A stretch of 64,000 bases of DNA from DATKQY01 sp035532475 (GTDB taxonomy: Bacteria; Actinomycetota; Acidimicrobiia; Acidimicrobiales; Bog-793). Both the position numbers and the translations under genes were made by a program. Location of the stretch: positions 1-64,000 of the forward strand of contig DATKQY010000059.1 of assembly GCA_035532475.1 (NCBI GenBank), given 5' to 3'. Below the pieces are notes generated by a model, which saw only the letters and a list, made by a program, of their open reading frames with translations, searched no databases and had not been told where the DNA came from. This document shows positions 42,135-51,346 of this stretch, piece by piece. How positions within the stretch are numbered: position 1 is the stretch's first letter; every line of letters starts with the position of its first letter.

Positions 42135-43931
42135 ATGGCGCCGTCCAGGCACGCAAAGCTCCTGGCGTGGGTCGAGGAGTTCGCCGCCCTCACCACGCCG
42201 GACCGTGTCGAGTGGTGCGACGGCTCCGCCGAGGAGTACGACCGGCTGTGCCAGCTCCTCGTCGACAACGGCACCTTCACTCGCCTGTCGGACGCGAAGC
42301 GTCCCAACAGCTACTGGGCCAGCTCCGACCCGCGCGACGTGGCGCGCGTCGAGACCCGCACGTTCATCTGCTCGGCGAAGGAAGAGGACGCGGGCCCGAC
42401 GAACAACTGGACGGACCCGCACGAGATGCGCGAGACGCTCGGCGCGTTGTTCGCCGGCTCGATGCGCGGCCGCACCATGTACGTCCTCCCCTTCTCGATG
42501 GGACCGCTCGGCTCGCCGATCTCGAAGCTCGGCGTGCAGCTGACCGACTCGCCCTATGTCGCGGTGTCGATGCGGATCATGACGAGGATGGGCAACGCGG
42601 CGCTCGAGGTGCTCGGCGACGACGGCGAGTTCGTGCCCTGCCATCACTCGGTCGGCGTGCCGCTCGCCCCGGGCGAGGCCGACTCGCCCTGGCCGTGCGA
42701 CCCGGACAACCTCCACATCGTCCACTACCCCGAGACCCGTGAGATCTGGTCGTACGGCTCCGGTTACGGGGGCAACGCCCTGCTCGGCAAGAAGTGCCTG
42801 TCGCTTCGGATCGCCTCGGCGCTGGCGCGCGAGGAGGGCTGGCTCGCCGAGCACATGCTGATCGTCAAGCTCACCTCGCCCGCCGGCGAGACGCGCTACG
42901 TCACGGGCGCCTTCCCCTCGGCCTGCGGCAAGACCAACCTGGCGATGATGATCCCGACGATGCCCGGCTGGAAGGTCGAGACCATCGGCGACGACATCTG
43001 CTGGATGAAGATCGGCCCCGACGGGATGCTACGGGCGATCAACCCCGAGGCGGGGTTCTTCGGCGTCGCGCCGGGCACGAACAACCACACGAACCCGAAC
43101 GCCCTCCTCATGCTGTCGGCGAACACGATCTTCACCAACACCGCCCTCACCGACGACGGCGACATCTGGTGGGAGGGCCTGACGTCAGAGCCCCCGGCGC
43201 ACCTGACGGACTGGAAGGGCGAGGACTGGACCCCGGCGGCCGGGACGCCCGCGGCACACCCGAACTCCCGATTCACCGTGCCCGCCAGCCAGGACCCCGC
43301 GGTGGCGTCGGAGTGGGAGGACCCCGCCGGGGTCCCGATCTCGGCGGTGCTCTTCGGCGGGCGGCGCGCCTCGGTCGTGCCCCTGGTGCACGAGGCGTTC
43401 GACTGGGACCACGGCGTCTTCCTCGGCTCGATCATGGGGTCGGAGACGACCGCCGCGGCGACCGGCGCCGTCGGGACGCTGCGGCGCGACCCCTTCGCCA
43501 TGCTGCCGTTCATGGGCTACAACATGGCCGACTACTGGGCCCACTGGCTCAGCTTCAGCCGGCGCCTCGAGACCGACAAGCTGCCGCGGATCTTCTACGT
43601 CAACTGGTTCCGCAAGGGCGCGGACGGCAAGTTCCTCTGGCCCGGCTACGGCGACAACTCCCGGGTGCTCGAGTGGATCTTCGAGCGCTGCGCGGACCGC
43701 GGCGACGCGGTGCGGACCCCGATCGGCTGGATCCCGGCGGCGAGCGCCATCGACACCGACGGGCTCGACCTCGCCCCCGGTGCGCTCGACGAGCTGCTGC
43801 GCGTCGACGTCGAGGAGTGGAAGGCCGAGGTTCCGGCGATCCGCGGGTACTACGCGACCTTCGGCGATCACCTGCCCGCGGCGCTCGCCGACCAGCTCGA
43901 CGGCCTGGAGCGGCGACTCGACGGGTGCTGA
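42135..43931 (+). CDS. pckG: Phosphoenolpyruvate carboxykinase (GTP)
   Basis: PckG converts oxaloacetate to phosphoenolpyruvate using GTP, the first committed step of gluconeogenesis. The 598-residue product has the kinase P-loop with reactive Cys FPSACGKTNLAMM (residues about 260-272), the PEP/metal site GDDICWM, and FGGRRASVVPLVHEAFDWDHGVFLGS. FFGVAPGTNNHTNPNA is also conserved. ATG 42135 is preceded by AAAGGA at a good distance. Its end lies 15 bp from the convergent MFS gene. Confidence 0.98.
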   Translation: MAPSRHAKLLAWVEEFAALTTPDRVEWCDGSAEEYDRLCQLLVDNGTFTRLSDAKRPNSYWASSDPRDVARVETRTFICSAKEEDAGPTNNWTDPHEMRETLGALFAGSMRGRTMYVLPFSMGPLGSPISKLGVQLTDSPYVAVSMRIMTRMGNAALEVLGDDGEFVPCHHSVGVPLAPGEADSPWPCDPDNLHIVHYPETREIWSYGSGYGGNALLGKKCLSLRIASALAREEGWLAEHMLIVKLTSPAGETRYVTGAFPSACGKTNLAMMIPTMPGWKVETIGDDICWMKIGPDGMLRAINPEAGFFGVAPGTNNHTNPNALLMLSANTIFTNTALTDDGDIWWEGLTSEPPAHLTDWKGEDWTPAAGTPAAHPNSRFTVPASQDPAVASEWEDPAGVPISAVLFGGRRASVVPLVHEAFDWDHGVFLGSIMGSETTAAATGAVGTLRRDPFAMLPFMGYNMADYWAHWLSFSRRLETDKLPRIFYVNWFRKGADGKFLWPGYGDNSRVLEWIFERCADRGDAVRTPIGWIPAASAIDTDGLDLAPGALDELLRVDVEEWKAEVPAIRGYYATFGDHLPAALADQLDGLERRLDGC

Positions 43932-43946
43932 GCGCGTGCGCCGGGC

Positions 43947-45332
43947 CTAGGTCCGACGCTCGGCGATGTCGCCCGGCCGGGTGGGCCTCGCGGCGCGACG
44001 CCGCTGGCCGGCGGCGAACGCGGTGACGTAGGAGACCGCCGCCAGGAGGCAGAGGGCGGCGACGACGATGTCGCCGGCCTGCAGCGGGAACGGGATGACG
44101 ACCGCGACCAGTGCGGCGAGGACCCACGCCAGCTGGAGCCGCGTCTCGATCCGGCCGAAGGCGCGCCCGAGCAGCGCCGGCGGCACGTGGCGCTGGACGA
44201 TCGAGTCGAGCGCCGTCTTGGCGCTCGTCGGGCCGATGCCGACGACGAGCGTGAGCAGCGCCTGGGCCCAGAGGTGGTCGATCAGCGCCGCGACGGTGGC
44301 CCCGGCGGCGATCGCGAGGAGCGCCGAGGTGATGATCTGCCGCTCGCTCAGGCGGCGCCGAAGACGCGGCACGATCGCGGCGCCGGCGAGCGACCCGATG
44401 CCCGTCATCGCGATCAGCAGGCCGAACCACCACGTGCCGGCGTGGGCCCGGCGCAGGCCGAACGCCAGGAAGAAGGTGACGAACCCGACGGCGGCCCGCG
44501 CCACCGTCATCGCGCTGATCGCCGCGAGCACCGCCGAGGGGTAGAGCGCCAGGCCGAGGACGCGTCGCTCGTGCGCGACCTCCGCGAGGCGCGCGGGCCG
44601 CTCCGGGCGGGCCGACGCGGCCGCGCCGGCGGCCGCTCGGTGCGCGGCGGCGGTCGGCCCCGCCGCAGGTCCCGGTGTCGAGGTCTGCGCCGCCACATGG
44701 TGGACGCGGGGACGGGGCAGGCGGAACGAGGCGACCATGCCCCCCAGGAAGACGAGGGTCCCGAAGCGCAGCACCCAGGGCGCCCCGATCTTCAAGAGAC
44801 CGACGGCGAGGGGAAAGGCGGCGAAGCCGGCCAGCGAGGCGAGGACGGCCAGCTTGGCGTTCGTGGTCGCGAGGTCGTCATCGTCGCGCACGACCTCGGG
44901 GACGAGCGCGGCGCGGGCGACGAGGTAGAGCTTCGCCAGCACCAGGACCCCGAAGGCCTCGGGGAAGAGGAAGAGGTTGTGCACGTCTCGCGCCATCGCC
45001 AGGCAGAGGAGGGCCGAGCCGCCGTTGGCGATCGCCACGCTGGTCCGGCGGGCCTGGCGGCCACGGTCGAGCAGCGGGCTGAGGGCGGGACCGACCACCG
45101 CGAAGGGCGCGATCGTGAGCAGCAGGTAGAGCAGGACCTTGCCCTCAGCGGCGTGCGGGGAGATCGAGAAGAACAGCGAGCCGGCGAGCGAGATGGCGAT
45201 GAACGTGCTGCCGGCAGCCTGGATCGTGTGGACGAGGGCGAGTCGCCCGAAGGGCTGGGACTGGTCGAACAGCTCTGCGAGCGCGCCCCGGACGATCCGT
45301 GTGACCTTCGCGAGGCGCCCGGAGTCCTCCAC
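43947..45332 (-). CDS. MFS-type transporter
   Basis: A 461-residue protein from GTG 45332 with about twelve membrane segments in two halves and an Ala/Pro-rich cytoplasmic linker (around residues 210-250). The halves show weak major-facilitator patterns such as GPALSPLLDRGRQARRTSVAIANGG after segment 2, and LLGRAFGRIETRLQLAWVLAAL. It resembles MFS permeases of the enterobactin/macrolide-exporter type, but the substrate is not inferable. Transcription converges with pckG. Confidence 0.8.
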   Translation of the reverse strand: MEDSGRLAKVTRIVRGALAELFDQSQPFGRLALVHTIQAAGSTFIAISLAGSLFFSISPHAAEGKVLLYLLLTIAPFAVVGPALSPLLDRGRQARRTSVAIANGGSALLCLAMARDVHNLFLFPEAFGVLVLAKLYLVARAALVPEVVRDDDDLATTNAKLAVLASLAGFAAFPLAVGLLKIGAPWVLRFGTLVFLGGMVASFRLPRPRVHHVAAQTSTPGPAAGPTAAAHRAAAGAAASARPERPARLAEVAHERRVLGLALYPSAVLAAISAMTVARAAVGFVTFFLAFGLRRAHAGTWWFGLLIAMTGIGSLAGAAIVPRLRRRLSERQIITSALLAIAAGATVAALIDHLWAQALLTLVVGIGPTSAKTALDSIVQRHVPPALLGRAFGRIETRLQLAWVLAALVAVVIPFPLQAGDIVVAALCLLAAVSYVTAFAAGQRRRAARPTRPGDIAERRT

Positions 45333-45617
45333 AGGGCCATGGTAGGTGCACGATCCCCCGCGCCGCGCGAGCCCGCTCGCCGGCCGCGCCCCGGCGGGAC
45401 CGGCCGGGAGCGGACCGATCCGGCCCCCCCGGCCGGCTCGCGATCGGCCGCGCCCCGGACGGCCCGGGCGCCGCCGACGTTCGCCACGCGGCGCTCGCCG
45501 CCGGCGCCTTCGCGTACCCGCCCGCCGGCGCCGATGAGTTGGCGCCGATGAGTTGGCGCCGGGCGCGACGTCCAACACATGGAGCGCCGGGCAGGAACCG
45601 ACACACTGGAGGTGGAG

Positions 45618-46366
45618 ATGAGCCTTCCGCAGATCGTGACGCGCGAGGCGTGGCTCGAGGCGCGAAAGGAGCTGCTCGTCAGGGAGAAGGCGCTGACGCG
45701 CGAGCGGGACGCGCTGAACGCCGACCGCCGCCGGCTGCCGATGGTCAGGATCGAAAAGGAGTACGCCTTCGAGGGCCGGGCCGGCACCGCCGGCCTGCGC
45801 GACCTCTTCGACGGCTCGCGCCAGCTCGTCGTGCAGCATTTCATGTTCGACCCGAGCTCGGAGGACGGATGACCGAGCTGCACGGGCGCAGCCGACGAGA
45901 TCTCTGTCGGCCTCCTCGCGCACGTGCGCACCCGTGACACGAGCTTCGCCGCTGTCTCGCGGGCGCCGATCGCGAAGATCGAGGCGTACCGGCGCGCCGT
46001 GGCTGGACGTTTCCCTGGTACTCCTCGTACGGCAGCGACTTCAACTACGACTTCCACGTCACCTTGGACGAGTCCGTCGCCCCGGTCGAGTACAACTACT
46101 GCTCCAAGCCCGAGCTCGAATCGGCCGGGCTGACCTGGCTGACGCAGCCGAGCGAGCAGCCGGTCGAGGCCCCGGGCTACAGCTTCTTCCTCCTCGACCG
46201 CGACAACGTGTTCCACACCTACTCGACCTACGCCCGCGGGGCGGAGATGCTCGGAGGCACCTACGCCGTGCTCGACCTGACCGCCCTCGGCCGCCAGGAG
46301 GACTGGGAAGAGCCAACGGGCCGGGCGACCGATCCCCGTGGCGCCGTCCCCGACTTCTCCGGGTGA
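45618..46366 (+). pseudogene. DUF899-family thioredoxin-like protein, broken (in-frame TGA and frameshift)
   Basis: ATG 45618 after GGAGGTGGAG starts MSLPQIVTREAWLEARKELL, the DUF899 N-terminus. The frame runs through EYAFEGRAGTAGLRDLFDGSRQLVVQHFMF to TGA 45870-45872. The same frame continues PSCTGAADEISVGLLAHVRTRDTSFAAVSRAPIAKIEAYRR, so TGA stands exactly where the family has the first Cys of its CPxC motif. A one-base shift near 46000 then moves the homologous sequence (WTFPWYSSYGSDFNYDFHVTL) to another frame, ending at 46366. It is listed as a pseudogene; the TGA is discussed in the findings. Confidence 0.8.
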
Positions 46367-46643
46367 CCCGTGGCGTCTCGACGCGAGGCGGAACAAGCGC
46401 CGGGCGCGCGACGAGCGCTACGCCGCGCTAACGGCGTGACGTCCGGCGACGGCGCGGCGAGGATGGCTGCGGCGACCGATCGGAGCAAGCCGTTCGATCC
46501 GAACGGCGCGCGCCGCAGCGCGCTTGTTGTTGCGCCCGGTGCCGTCGTGCCGGGGAGCGACGCTGCCGACGAGCCCGGGGTCACCGCCTGAGCCGACGCC
46601 GAGCGCGGGCCCGGCGACCCCGGGCGGGTCCGGGCGCGGCGCC

Positions 46644-46692
46644 GACCCCGACCGGGCCGCCGCCCGGGTGCCGCCCGGCGGGCGTCGGGGTC
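46644..46692. terminator. Hairpin at the 3' end of the DUF5684 gene
   Basis: GACCCCGAC at 46644-46652 pairs perfectly with GTCGGGGTC at 46684-46692, the latter overlapping the stop of the DUF5684 gene. The 31-base loop contains further GC-rich pairing. The region 46367-46643 has no recognisable gene. Confidence 0.35.
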
Positions 46693-47053
46693 ATCCGGCG
46701 GCCGGCCCCCGATAGGTCGCCGGGCCGAAGCCGAGAATCGGTACGAAGATGAACGACAGGAAGAACAGGCCGATCGCGAAGCCTCCCCCGCGCCCGAAGC
46801 TCCTCGCGAGGTCGTACATGACGATCGCCAGCGCGACGAGGTTGACCAGCGGGATGAAGTAGACGAGGAGCCACCACCCGGAACGGCCGACGATCCGCAA
46901 CAACACGTAGGCGTTGTAGATCGGGATGATCGCCGCCCATCCGGGTCTGCCCGCCTTGGTGAAGAGGCGCCAGATCGCGGTGATCTCCAGCACGACGACG
47001 ACCACGTAGACCACGACGTACGCCCCGCTCGACGCCGCGAGGAGCTGACCCAT
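46691..47053 (-). CDS. DUF5684-family membrane protein
   Basis: The 120-residue product has four hydrophobic segments. ITAIWRLFTKAGRPGWAAIIPIYNAYVLLRIVGRSGWWLL is typical of the DUF5684 family, small membrane proteins once labelled signal-peptidase-I-like, and the end FILGFGPATYRG-type signature is also present (PILGFGPATY). No catalytic Ser/Lys pair is visible, so a peptidase role is not claimed. It starts at ATG 47053. Confidence 0.82.
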   Translation of the reverse strand: MGQLLAASSGAYVVVYVVVVVLEITAIWRLFTKAGRPGWAAIIPIYNAYVLLRIVGRSGWWLLVYFIPLVNLVALAIVMYDLARSFGRGGGFAIGLFFLSFIFVPILGFGPATYRGPAAG

Positions 47054-47203
47054 GCGGTACCTCCCTTGCGTCGCGGCGCCGACCCCGGCCGACGAGCTGC
47101 TCCATCATGTCCGCGCGGCCGAGCTGCGGTGCGGATCCCTCATCACCTCCGCCGCGACCGCTCCGCCGCGCGCCGGCGCACCCGGACGGCGCCCCGGCGC
47201 CTC

Positions 47204-47839
47204 CTACGGCGAGCCGAGCGGAACCGGCCCCGGCCAGTGCGCCCCGGACGACCCGTACGGGCGGTAGTTGGCGACGCGGAAGAACTCCTCCGGCTCGGCG
47301 CGCAGCGTGAGCAGCAGGTTGGTCCAGACGTCCTCGACCGGCAGCGTCGAGTGCTCCCGGGGCACGACGCACAGCGACAGCTCGGTGCCGGCGTTGCTCC
47401 GGAACCAGAGGTTGTAGAGCTCGCCGAGCTGGACGACCCCCTGGGGGACCTTGACCTCGAAGCGGCGCCCGCGTCGCCACGACACCAGCTGGCGCTCGTC
47501 GAGGAGGGACTCGAGGAGTCGTGTGGCTGCCGCCCGGCTCGGCGCCGAGCGCGCGACGGAATCGGCCGCAACCTCGGCCGCAAGTGGCCGATCCTCTGGG
47601 GCCGCGACCCGCCGAGGCGCGCCTCGCGGCGCGGCGGGCGGGGCGGCCGCCAGCCGGGCGAGGGCGTCGAGGAGCTCGCGGTCGACCTCGCAGCCGTCGA
47701 GCAGCTCGCGTACCTGCCGGCAGTGCCGGCCGTGTCCCGCGTCGACCAGGACGAGGAGCTCCCCGTCGCGCCGGCCCCCGACGACCTCGACGAGCAGGCC
47801 CCGCCCGGGAAGCTCTTCGAGCAGTCCGAGCGTGGGCAG
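47204..47839 (-). CDS. Conserved hypothetical protein, start uncertain (CTG?)
   Basis: A frame of about 211 codons follows the small gene at 47841-48065. It reads ELPTLGLLEELPGRGLLVEVVGGRRDGELLVLVDAG in its first part and ends TLPVEDVWTNLLLTLRAEPEEFFRVANYRPYGSSGAHWPG, which looks strongly constrained. It has no ATG, GTG or TTG before the structured part; CTG 47839, one base after the upstream stop, is a candidate. I do not recognise the family. A frameshift joining it to the upstream gene cannot be excluded. Confidence 0.6.
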   Translation of the reverse strand: MPTLGLLEELPGRGLLVEVVGGRRDGELLVLVDAGHGRHCRQVRELLDGCEVDRELLDALARLAAAPPAAPRGAPRRVAAPEDRPLAAEVAADSVARSAPSRAAATRLLESLLDERQLVSWRRGRRFEVKVPQGVVQLGELYNLWFRSNAGTELSLCVVPREHSTLPVEDVWTNLLLTLRAEPEEFFRVANYRPYGSSGAHWPGPVPLGSP

Positions 47840-47840
47840 C

Positions 47841-48065
47841 TCAGCCGCCTTGGACCGGGCGGACCCAGATGATCTCCTCGGCGTCGGGATCGAAGTCCCG
47901 GATCCGCACCCCCTCCCGCTCCCCGAGCCTGCGCGCGAAGGCGAGCTTGCCCTCGGAGGCGAGCTGGTCGAACAGCCCGCGCGCCGCGTCGAGCGTGGCC
48001 TCGTCTCGTGCATCGAACAGGACGGCCGTGTCGCCCGTGTGGTCGAGTACCCGCATCACTCCCAT
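47841..48065 (-). CDS. Small conserved hypothetical protein
   Basis: A 74-residue protein MGVMRVLDHTGDTAVLFDARDE... that ends EIIWVRPVQGG. It resembles small proteins I associate with actinobacterial integrated elements and plasmids, starting VLDHTGDT and ending in a Pro/Gly-Gly motif; their function is not known. It starts at ATG 48065 after AGGGAGG and lies directly before the gene at 47204-47839, so they are probably co-translated. Confidence 0.65.
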   Translation of the reverse strand: MGVMRVLDHTGDTAVLFDARDEATLDAARGLFDQLASEGKLAFARRLGEREGVRIRDFDPDAEEIIWVRPVQGG

Positions 48066-48837
48066 GGCTTCCTCCCTTGGTGTCTCCTCCTCGTATCGAA
48101 CACGTGTTCGCCTGTGGGCGGCAAGGGGTGGAAGCTGTGGATTTCACCGGGGCCGCGCCGACGGGCAGCACCCGTCCCGCGGCGTGGCGCGCGTCTCGGC
48201 CGCGGCGGCGACGGTGGCGGCGCCTCGCCCGCTGCACGAGACGCTGCATTCTTCCTGATTCTTCCTGTGACAGCGAGCGCCCAGGAACGACAACCAGACG
48301 GTGGGCAGGAGCGGTGAGGGTGCGGCCGCCGCCGGTGGCAGAGGCGAACGCCGCATCGATCCGCTCGAGCCCGACCGGAGCAACAGCACGGGCATCGGAC
48401 AGGCGTAGGCCGGCAAGTGGCAGGGTGCAGCGATCCCTCTCCACCGGCTCGGTCGACCTGGTGCCGTGGCCCGGCGTGAGCACGCACGCGACGAACAGAA
48501 GGGATGCGGTATCCGCATTGGACAAACTCCGACGACCCCCGCCAACCCCGAACCGGATCGCCTGGTCGACGGACGGGGCGAGAGCGGGTTAGCCGCTCGG
48601 TCGAGGCGGCACTGAGGCCACAGCGCTCCCACGCTGACGCGTGTCGCGCCGAGTTGTCCGGTGTCGTCGACCCCAAGCCGAGTGACCCAACGGCGGGCCC
48701 GTCTCGCCGAACACCACCGACGAGTGACCAGAGACCGGGGTCGCCCTCGTCGTCAGACGCGCCCGTGGCAGCGCGAACGCTGAGCGCCGCGCGCCCTTCG
48801 ACGAAGGCGCGCGCCGCTCACGAACCTCAGGAGCGTG
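48066..48837. other. Gene-free stretch before ugd
   Basis: About 770 bp without a recognisable coding region between divergent genes. Base composition is like the surroundings. It contains a hairpin near its right end (listed separately) and presumably the promoter of the polysaccharide cluster. Confidence 0.4.
48789..48812. promoter_or_regulatory. Hairpin in the leader of ugd
   Basis: GCGCGCCCTTC pairs with GAAGGCGCGC (one bulged C) around a 3-base loop, 25 bases before the ugd ATG. It could be an attenuator, a processing site or a terminator of upstream transcription. Confidence 0.35.
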
Positions 48838-50253
48838 ATGAGCAAACGCATCGCTGTCATAGGAAGTGGTTACGTCGGAACCGTCGTCGCAGCCTGCTTC
48901 GCCCACGTGGGCCACCGGGTCCTCGGCGTCGAGACCGACGGCCGCAAGTTGGCGCAGCTGCGCGCCGCCAGAGCCCCCTTTCACGAGCCCGGACTCGACC
49001 CGCTTCTTGCAGCCACTTGCAAGAGTGGTGCCCTGAGGTTCACCGACGACCTCCCCGCCGCGATGCGGGCCGCCGACATCGTCTTCGTCTGCGTCGGCAC
49101 GCCCCCGAGCCCGGACGGCCCGCCGGACCTCTCCGATCTCGCAGACGTCGCCGCCGTGATCGCCGACAACCTCGGCCGCCATCACGTCGTCGTGACGAAG
49201 AGCACGGTGCCGGTCGGCACCGGGCGCTGGCTCACCTCGCTCATCGAGGACCGCACGAACGCCTCGGCGCGCGCCGGCGAGCGGTTCAGCATCGTGTCGA
49301 ACCCCGAGTTCCTGCGGGAGGGCAACGCGGTGCAGGACTTCTTGCATCCCGACCGGGTGGTCGTCGGCAGCGACGACGCCGAGGCGCGACGGCTCGTCGT
49401 CGAGGCCTATCGACCGATCCTCGAGCAGGCGATCCCGGGCGACGCCGGCCATCGCGATCCTGTTCCGCTCGTGCTTACCGGCCTCGCGACGGCCGAGATG
49501 GCGAAGTACGCCTCGAACAGCTTCCTCGCCACGAAGGTGAGCTTCGCCAACGAGATCGCACGCCTGTGCGAGTTCGTCGGCGCCGACGTCACCGAGGTGC
49601 TGGCGGCGATCGGGCTCGACGCGCGCATCGGGGGTCGCTACCTCGACGCCGGCGTCGGCTGGGGCGGCTCCTGCCTCGGCAAGGACCTGGCGGCACTGGT
49701 CAGCACCGCGAGCGAGTACGGCTACCGCCCGCGCCTGCTCGACGCCGTCCGGGCCGTCAACGAGGGACAGCGCCAGTTCGTCGTCGACGAGCTGCTGCGC
49801 CACCTAAAGACGTTGCGCGGCGCGCGGGTCTGCGTCCTCGGGCTCGCCTTCAAAGCCGAGACCGACGACCTGCGGGACTCGCCCGGGCTCGACATCGCGC
49901 TGCGGCTGGCGCGGCGCGGCGCGTTCGTCACGGCCTACGACCCGATGGTCGCCGAGGTGCCCGACGCGCCGGAGATCCGGACCGCTGGCGACGCGCTCTC
50001 GGCGGCCCGCGGCGCCGACGCCGTCGTCGTCGCCACGGACTGGCCGCAGTTCTTGACGATCGACCTCGCCGAGATGCGCGGCGCGATGCGGGGCGACGTG
50101 TTCTTCGACGGGCGCAACATCTTCAACCCGAACGACGTGGCGCTGGCGGCCCTCCGCTACTTCGGCATCGGCAGGCCGGCGCTCTCGGGCGCGGGCGGGC
50201 CCGCCGCCGACCGGGCGCCTGTGGCGCTCTCGGCCACGCGATCGGCGAGCTGA
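48838..50253 (+). CDS. ugd: UDP-glucose 6-dehydrogenase
   Basis: The 471-residue enzyme oxidises UDP-glucose to UDP-glucuronate, a precursor of acidic polysaccharides. It starts MSKRIAVIGSGYVGTVVAAC (NAD-binding GxGxxG). The catalytic Cys is in GVGWGGSCLGKDLAAL (about residue 278), with the helper Lys in EMAKYASNSFLATKVSFANE. The C-terminal UDP-binding domain shows VCVLGLAFKAETDDLRDSP. ATG 48838 has AGGAG upstream; GTG 48835 is one codon before. It is the first gene of the polysaccharide cluster. Confidence 0.96.
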   Translation: MSKRIAVIGSGYVGTVVAACFAHVGHRVLGVETDGRKLAQLRAARAPFHEPGLDPLLAATCKSGALRFTDDLPAAMRAADIVFVCVGTPPSPDGPPDLSDLADVAAVIADNLGRHHVVVTKSTVPVGTGRWLTSLIEDRTNASARAGERFSIVSNPEFLREGNAVQDFLHPDRVVVGSDDAEARRLVVEAYRPILEQAIPGDAGHRDPVPLVLTGLATAEMAKYASNSFLATKVSFANEIARLCEFVGADVTEVLAAIGLDARIGGRYLDAGVGWGGSCLGKDLAALVSTASEYGYRPRLLDAVRAVNEGQRQFVVDELLRHLKTLRGARVCVLGLAFKAETDDLRDSPGLDIALRLARRGAFVTAYDPMVAEVPDAPEIRTAGDALSAARGADAVVVATDWPQFLTIDLAEMRGAMRGDVFFDGRNIFNPNDVALAALRYFGIGRPALSGAGGPAADRAPVALSATRSAS

Positions 50254-50422
50254 GCATGGCCCGGACGCAGCGCTGCACCGCTTCACGCCGGCGAGACGGC
50301 GGCGCAGCGTGCCATCCCCACGCCCGGTGCCTGCCGAGGTCGGTGGGATCGGCGTCCTTCGCGCTCCGCCGCCGAACACGTTGTCCCCGACGCCGAGCCA
50401 CTCCTCGTACCGAGACAGGACA

Positions 50423-51346
50423 GTGAGGTCGCCGCAGGTGTACGCCGCGAAAGATGCCCTAGCTGCACCAAAGCACGAGCCAGCGCGCTTCAAGCTGACC
50501 GTGGTCGTCCCCGTGTTCAACGAGGAACGCACCATCCACCAGGTGCTCGAAGCGCTCGACGCCCAGCGGCTCGCCGACGCCATGGAGGTGATCGTCGTCG
50601 ACGACGGCTCCACCGACGACACGAGCGAGATCCTCGACAGTCGCTGGCAGCGCCACCGGGTGGTGCGCCACGACCGCAACCGGGGCAAGGGCGCTGCCGT
50701 GCGCACCGGGATCGAGCTCGCCACGGGGACGCACCTGCTCGTCTTCGACGCCGACTCCGAGTACGACGCCGGCGACATCCCGAGGCTCGTCGAGCCGATC
50801 CTGAACGGCCGGGCCGAGGTGGTGTACGGGGTGCGGATGCGGGGGTCGGGGACGACCTTCCCGTACTACCTGAACGCCGTCGGCAACCGGCTCATGACCG
50901 GCGTCGCGAACGCGATCTTCGGGTCCGCCATCACCGACATGCACACCTGCCTGAAGCTCCTGCCCCTCCCGATGCTGCGCGGGATGCGCCTCGACGAGGA
51001 GGGGTTCGGGCTCGACACCGAGATCAGCGCCGAGCTGCTGCGGCTCGGCTTCCGACCCTACGAGGTCGCGGTCACCTACGTCGGTCGCTCCCCCGAGGAG
51101 GGCAAGAAGATCCGGCTCGGCGATGCCGGCCGGTGCCTGGCCGTCCTCTGCAAGGTGCGCACCCGCGGCCGCGTCAGGTACGCGCGCCGCGACCGCTCGC
51201 TCGCCCCGCCGGTCTCCGAGGCGCCGCGGCCGACGACGGTGATCCGGGCGCGGACCCCCGGGCTCGACGTGGTCGCGACCGGAGGCGGCCGGTACGTGAG
51301 CGCCACCTCGACCGTGGCGTCGGCACGGTGGAGGAGCGGGACGTGA
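50423..51346 (+). CDS. GT2-family glycosyltransferase (polyprenyl-phosphate-sugar synthase type)
   Basis: A 307-residue GT-A fold enzyme from GTG 50423 (AGGACA upstream). LTVVVPVFNEERTIHQVL, VIVVDDGSTDDTSEIL, RNRGKGAAVRTGI and the metal-binding DADSEYD are the family landmarks. MRGSGTTFPYYLNAVGNRLMTGVANAIFGSAITDMHTCLKLLP resembles the DPM/GtrB group that makes polyprenyl-phosphate sugars, here without C-terminal membrane segments. The last 60 residues are low complexity. It overlaps the next gene as GTGA. Confidence 0.9.
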   Translation: MRSPQVYAAKDALAAPKHEPARFKLTVVVPVFNEERTIHQVLEALDAQRLADAMEVIVVDDGSTDDTSEILDSRWQRHRVVRHDRNRGKGAAVRTGIELATGTHLLVFDADSEYDAGDIPRLVEPILNGRAEVVYGVRMRGSGTTFPYYLNAVGNRLMTGVANAIFGSAITDMHTCLKLLPLPMLRGMRLDEEGFGLDTEISAELLRLGFRPYEVAVTYVGRSPEEGKKIRLGDAGRCLAVLCKVRTRGRVRYARRDRSLAPPVSEAPRPTTVIRARTPGLDVVATGGGRYVSATSTVASARWRSGT

